A stretch of 14,973 nucleotides of DNA from the NCBI GenBank assembly GCA_964196055.1, contig CAXMSF010000360.1, positions 1 through 14,973 on the forward strand, written 5' to 3'. Position numbers and translations under genes: made by a program. This DNA comes from JAFDEI01 sp964196055 (GTDB lineage Bacteria > Myxococcota_A > UBA9160 > SMWR01). The notes under the pieces are model-generated. The model made no database searches. It saw only the letters and a list, made by a program, of their open reading frames with translations, and was not told the origin of the DNA. The first letter of the stretch is position 1. Each line of letters opens with the position of its first letter. Positions 13,600 through 14,973 of this stretch are shown here, in pieces.

Positions 13600-14973
13600 C
13601 TAGAAGCGCAGCGTGGCCTGGGTGTAGACGTAGTTCGAGTCGCCCCGGTGGGTGGCGTTCGGCGCCTTCTCGATGAATTCGCCCGCGAACAGGTGCGCGT
13701 AGCCGGCTTCGAGCATCAGGTTGCCGGGTAACGGTTGGAAGCGCACGCGCAGTTCGATCTGCGAGCCGATGAAGCTGCCCGACTTCCCCGTCGGGTCGTG
13801 CACGCCCGACGTCGCCCAGGCGTCTTTCTTGGATGCGAGCCAGTAGGCGCGATAGACCAGGAAGGACGTGACTCGAGCATGCGGCTTCAGCTGGAGGCGG
13901 ATGCCCGGAGTGTTGATGTTCGCGCGGGCGAACGCGCCGTAGATGCCGGTCGGCCCGAAATCGAAACGGCGCGCGCCGTAGAGAGTCGTGAATCGTTCGT
14001 TATCGTCGTCAGTCGGATCTTTGTCGCCGCTCGCGTAGTCGTATTGAAGTGCGACGCGCGGCGACCACGGCAGGTCGAAGCTGTAGCCGATCTCGACGTG
14101 CTGGAAGAAGGCGAAATGATCGAGGTCCCGTATGCCGAAGATGGTCCAGCGCGATTCACCGATCTGGATCGCACCCTCGTATTGGTAGTCGAAGCGGCCG
14201 GGTGCAGGCTTGCGCAGGATGCGCCAGCCCGGCGTGTACAAGCGTCGATTGCGCGTCGGCCGGCTGGCGCGGTCGTCTTCATGCAGCCCGTAGACGAAGA
14301 GTTCTCCGCTCCCGATCTTCGGCAGATCCGCGGCCCCGAAGAGCCCCCAGAATTGTACGTCGAGACTTTCGTCGTCGAATTTCACCTCGTTGTCGCGCAT
14401 CGCGTCGGGCTCGAAGGGCAGGCGCTGGATCGGCAGCAGCCAGAACGCGCGCAGCTTGCGTCCGCGATCCGCGGACCATTCGACGTCGATTCCGGTAAAG
14501 GCGTTCAGGGTGTTGCGGAAGCGATTTCGTGCGATCAGCCGGCGGCTGCCGACATTCAGCGTGATTCGGCCGAAGCGACTTCGGAGGCGGCCGCCGAACA
14601 AGTCCGGCAGTGTGACTTCGCCATACGCGCGCAACAGTTCGGCTGCGTTCACGATCCCCGTGTTGAGCAGCACGCTGTCGGTCAGTTCAGCGCGTGAGTC
14701 CTGGAGTTCGGCGCCGACGGTCAGCCAATCCGTGAGTCGGAGCCGGGTGTGGACGAGCGTGCGCAGGACGACGATCTGCGAGTCGCCGGGTCCCGTGATT
14801 CGGAACTGTTCGTCGAGATATTCGTAACGCGCCCGGAAATCGACGGAAACCGACAGCCTGTCGGGCAGCACATCGTCCAGGCGCCAGGGCTCGCGCGGGC
14901 CGGCCGGCCCGGTCGCGAAGGCGGGCTCGCAGACGGCGAGGGCGAGCAGGCCCGCACTGAGGAGGAGCGTCCG
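13600..14973 (-). CDS. Outer-membrane beta-barrel protein, alginate-export (AlgE-like) family, 5' end missing
   Basis: The frame is open to the window edge, giving 458 codons including stop and no start codon inside that fits. The first visible residues (RTLLLSAGLLALAVCEPAFA) are most of a signal peptide with an AFA cleavage site. The mature part starts near TGPAGPREPW, so only the first few codons are missing. The GTG at 14871 lies after this signal peptide and is not the start. The mature protein is rich in alternating amphipathic strands with aromatic girdles (FRARYEYL, ELRVRFQPL, YVYTQATLRF) and ends in Phe, the usual assembly signal for outer-membrane barrels. The pattern matches the alginate-export/AlgE-type porin family. 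Homologues are widespread in bacteria that make no alginate, and no polysaccharide genes are here, so a general porin or uptake/export channel is as likely. Confidence 0.8.
   Translation of the reverse strand, partial: RTLLLSAGLLALAVCEPAFATGPAGPREPWRLDDVLPDRLSVSVDFRARYEYLDEQFRITGPGDSQIVVLRTLVHTRLRLTDWLTVGAELQDSRAELTDSVLLNTGIVNAAELLRAYGEVTLPDLFGGRLRSRFGRITLNVGSRRLIARNRFRNTLNAFTGIDVEWSADRGRKLRAFWLLPIQRLPFEPDAMRDNEVKFDDESLDVQFWGLFGAADLPKIGSGELFVYGLHEDDRASRPTRNRRLYTPGWRILRKPAPGRFDYQYEGAIQIGESRWTIFGIRDLDHFAFFQHVEIGYSFDLPWSPRVALQYDYASGDKDPTDDDNERFTTLYGARRFDFGPTGIYGAFARANINTPGIRLQLKPHARVTSFLVYRAYWLASKKDAWATSGVHDPTGKSGSFIGSQIELRVRFQPLPGNLMLEAGYAHLFAGEFIEKAPNATHRGDSNYVYTQATLRF

Noticed and set aside
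14869..14871. GTG as the start of the outer-membrane barrel protein
   Set aside because: A signal peptide with an AFA cleavage site lies in frame upstream, so the true start is beyond the window edge.
1..14973. CRISPR array, insertion sequence, tRNA/rRNA, prophage, or defence system
   Set aside because: I saw no regularly spaced repeats, transposase or integrase motifs, terminal inverted repeats, RNA genes, or nuclease/toxin-like proteins.

Overview
The window is GC-rich and tightly packed. It holds eleven recognisable protein genes and no RNA genes, insertion sequences, CRISPR arrays or phage genes. An RND efflux pump, an outer-membrane beta-barrel with a signal peptide and a NapC-type quinol-oxidising multihaem cytochrome point to a Gram-negative, respiring bacterium. 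The mix, with a phytanoyl-CoA dioxygenase-like enzyme and a DUF4105 protein, would fit a Myxococcota/Desulfobacterota-like ('deltaproteobacterial') or similar environmental lineage. That placement is inference, because no marker gene is present.

Layout. (1) 48-1758, plus strand: an isoprenylcysteine methyltransferase-like membrane methyltransferase, then a DUF4105 membrane protein whose N-terminal hydrophobic segment is interrupted by an in-frame TAG. (2) 1781-7290, minus strand: a compact operon in the order GntR/FadR-type regulator, RND adaptor, RND pump, group II truncated haemoglobin. The first two junctions are 4-bp stop/start overlaps and the last gap is 25 bp. A dyad with two FadR-like sites, overlapping a candidate -10 box, lies just upstream of the regulator. 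(3) 7471-10125: a class III aminotransferase (minus) and an alanine dehydrogenase (plus), divergent across a 177-bp spacer. The spacer holds an inverted repeat and a short upstream ORF whose stop overlaps the dehydrogenase start. (4) 10233-12583, plus strand: a beta-lactamase-fold serine hydrolase, then closely a cytochrome with a NapC/NirT four-haem domain fused to an eight-motif C-terminal region (11 CXXCH plus one CX3CH). (5) 12736-13521, plus strand: a PhyH-type Fe/2-oxoglutarate oxygenase, preceded by a 16-bp perfect palindrome. (6) 13600-14973, minus strand: an AlgE-like outer-membrane barrel protein whose start lies beyond the window.

How the genes may work together. The regulator, pump and globin look like one transcription unit, probably repressed by its own first gene. 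No outer-membrane channel (TolC type) for the pump is in the window. The aminotransferase and alanine dehydrogenase could form an amino-group shuttle in which pyruvate accepts the amino group and alanine dehydrogenase regenerates pyruvate and releases ammonium. The cytochrome would take electrons from the quinone pool to a periplasmic or outer-membrane acceptor that is not encoded here. The most unusual items are the 12-motif NapC fusion, the globin attached to an RND operon, and several start-region oddities (TAG-interrupted N-terminus, possible CTG start, GTGA-coupled upstream ORF).
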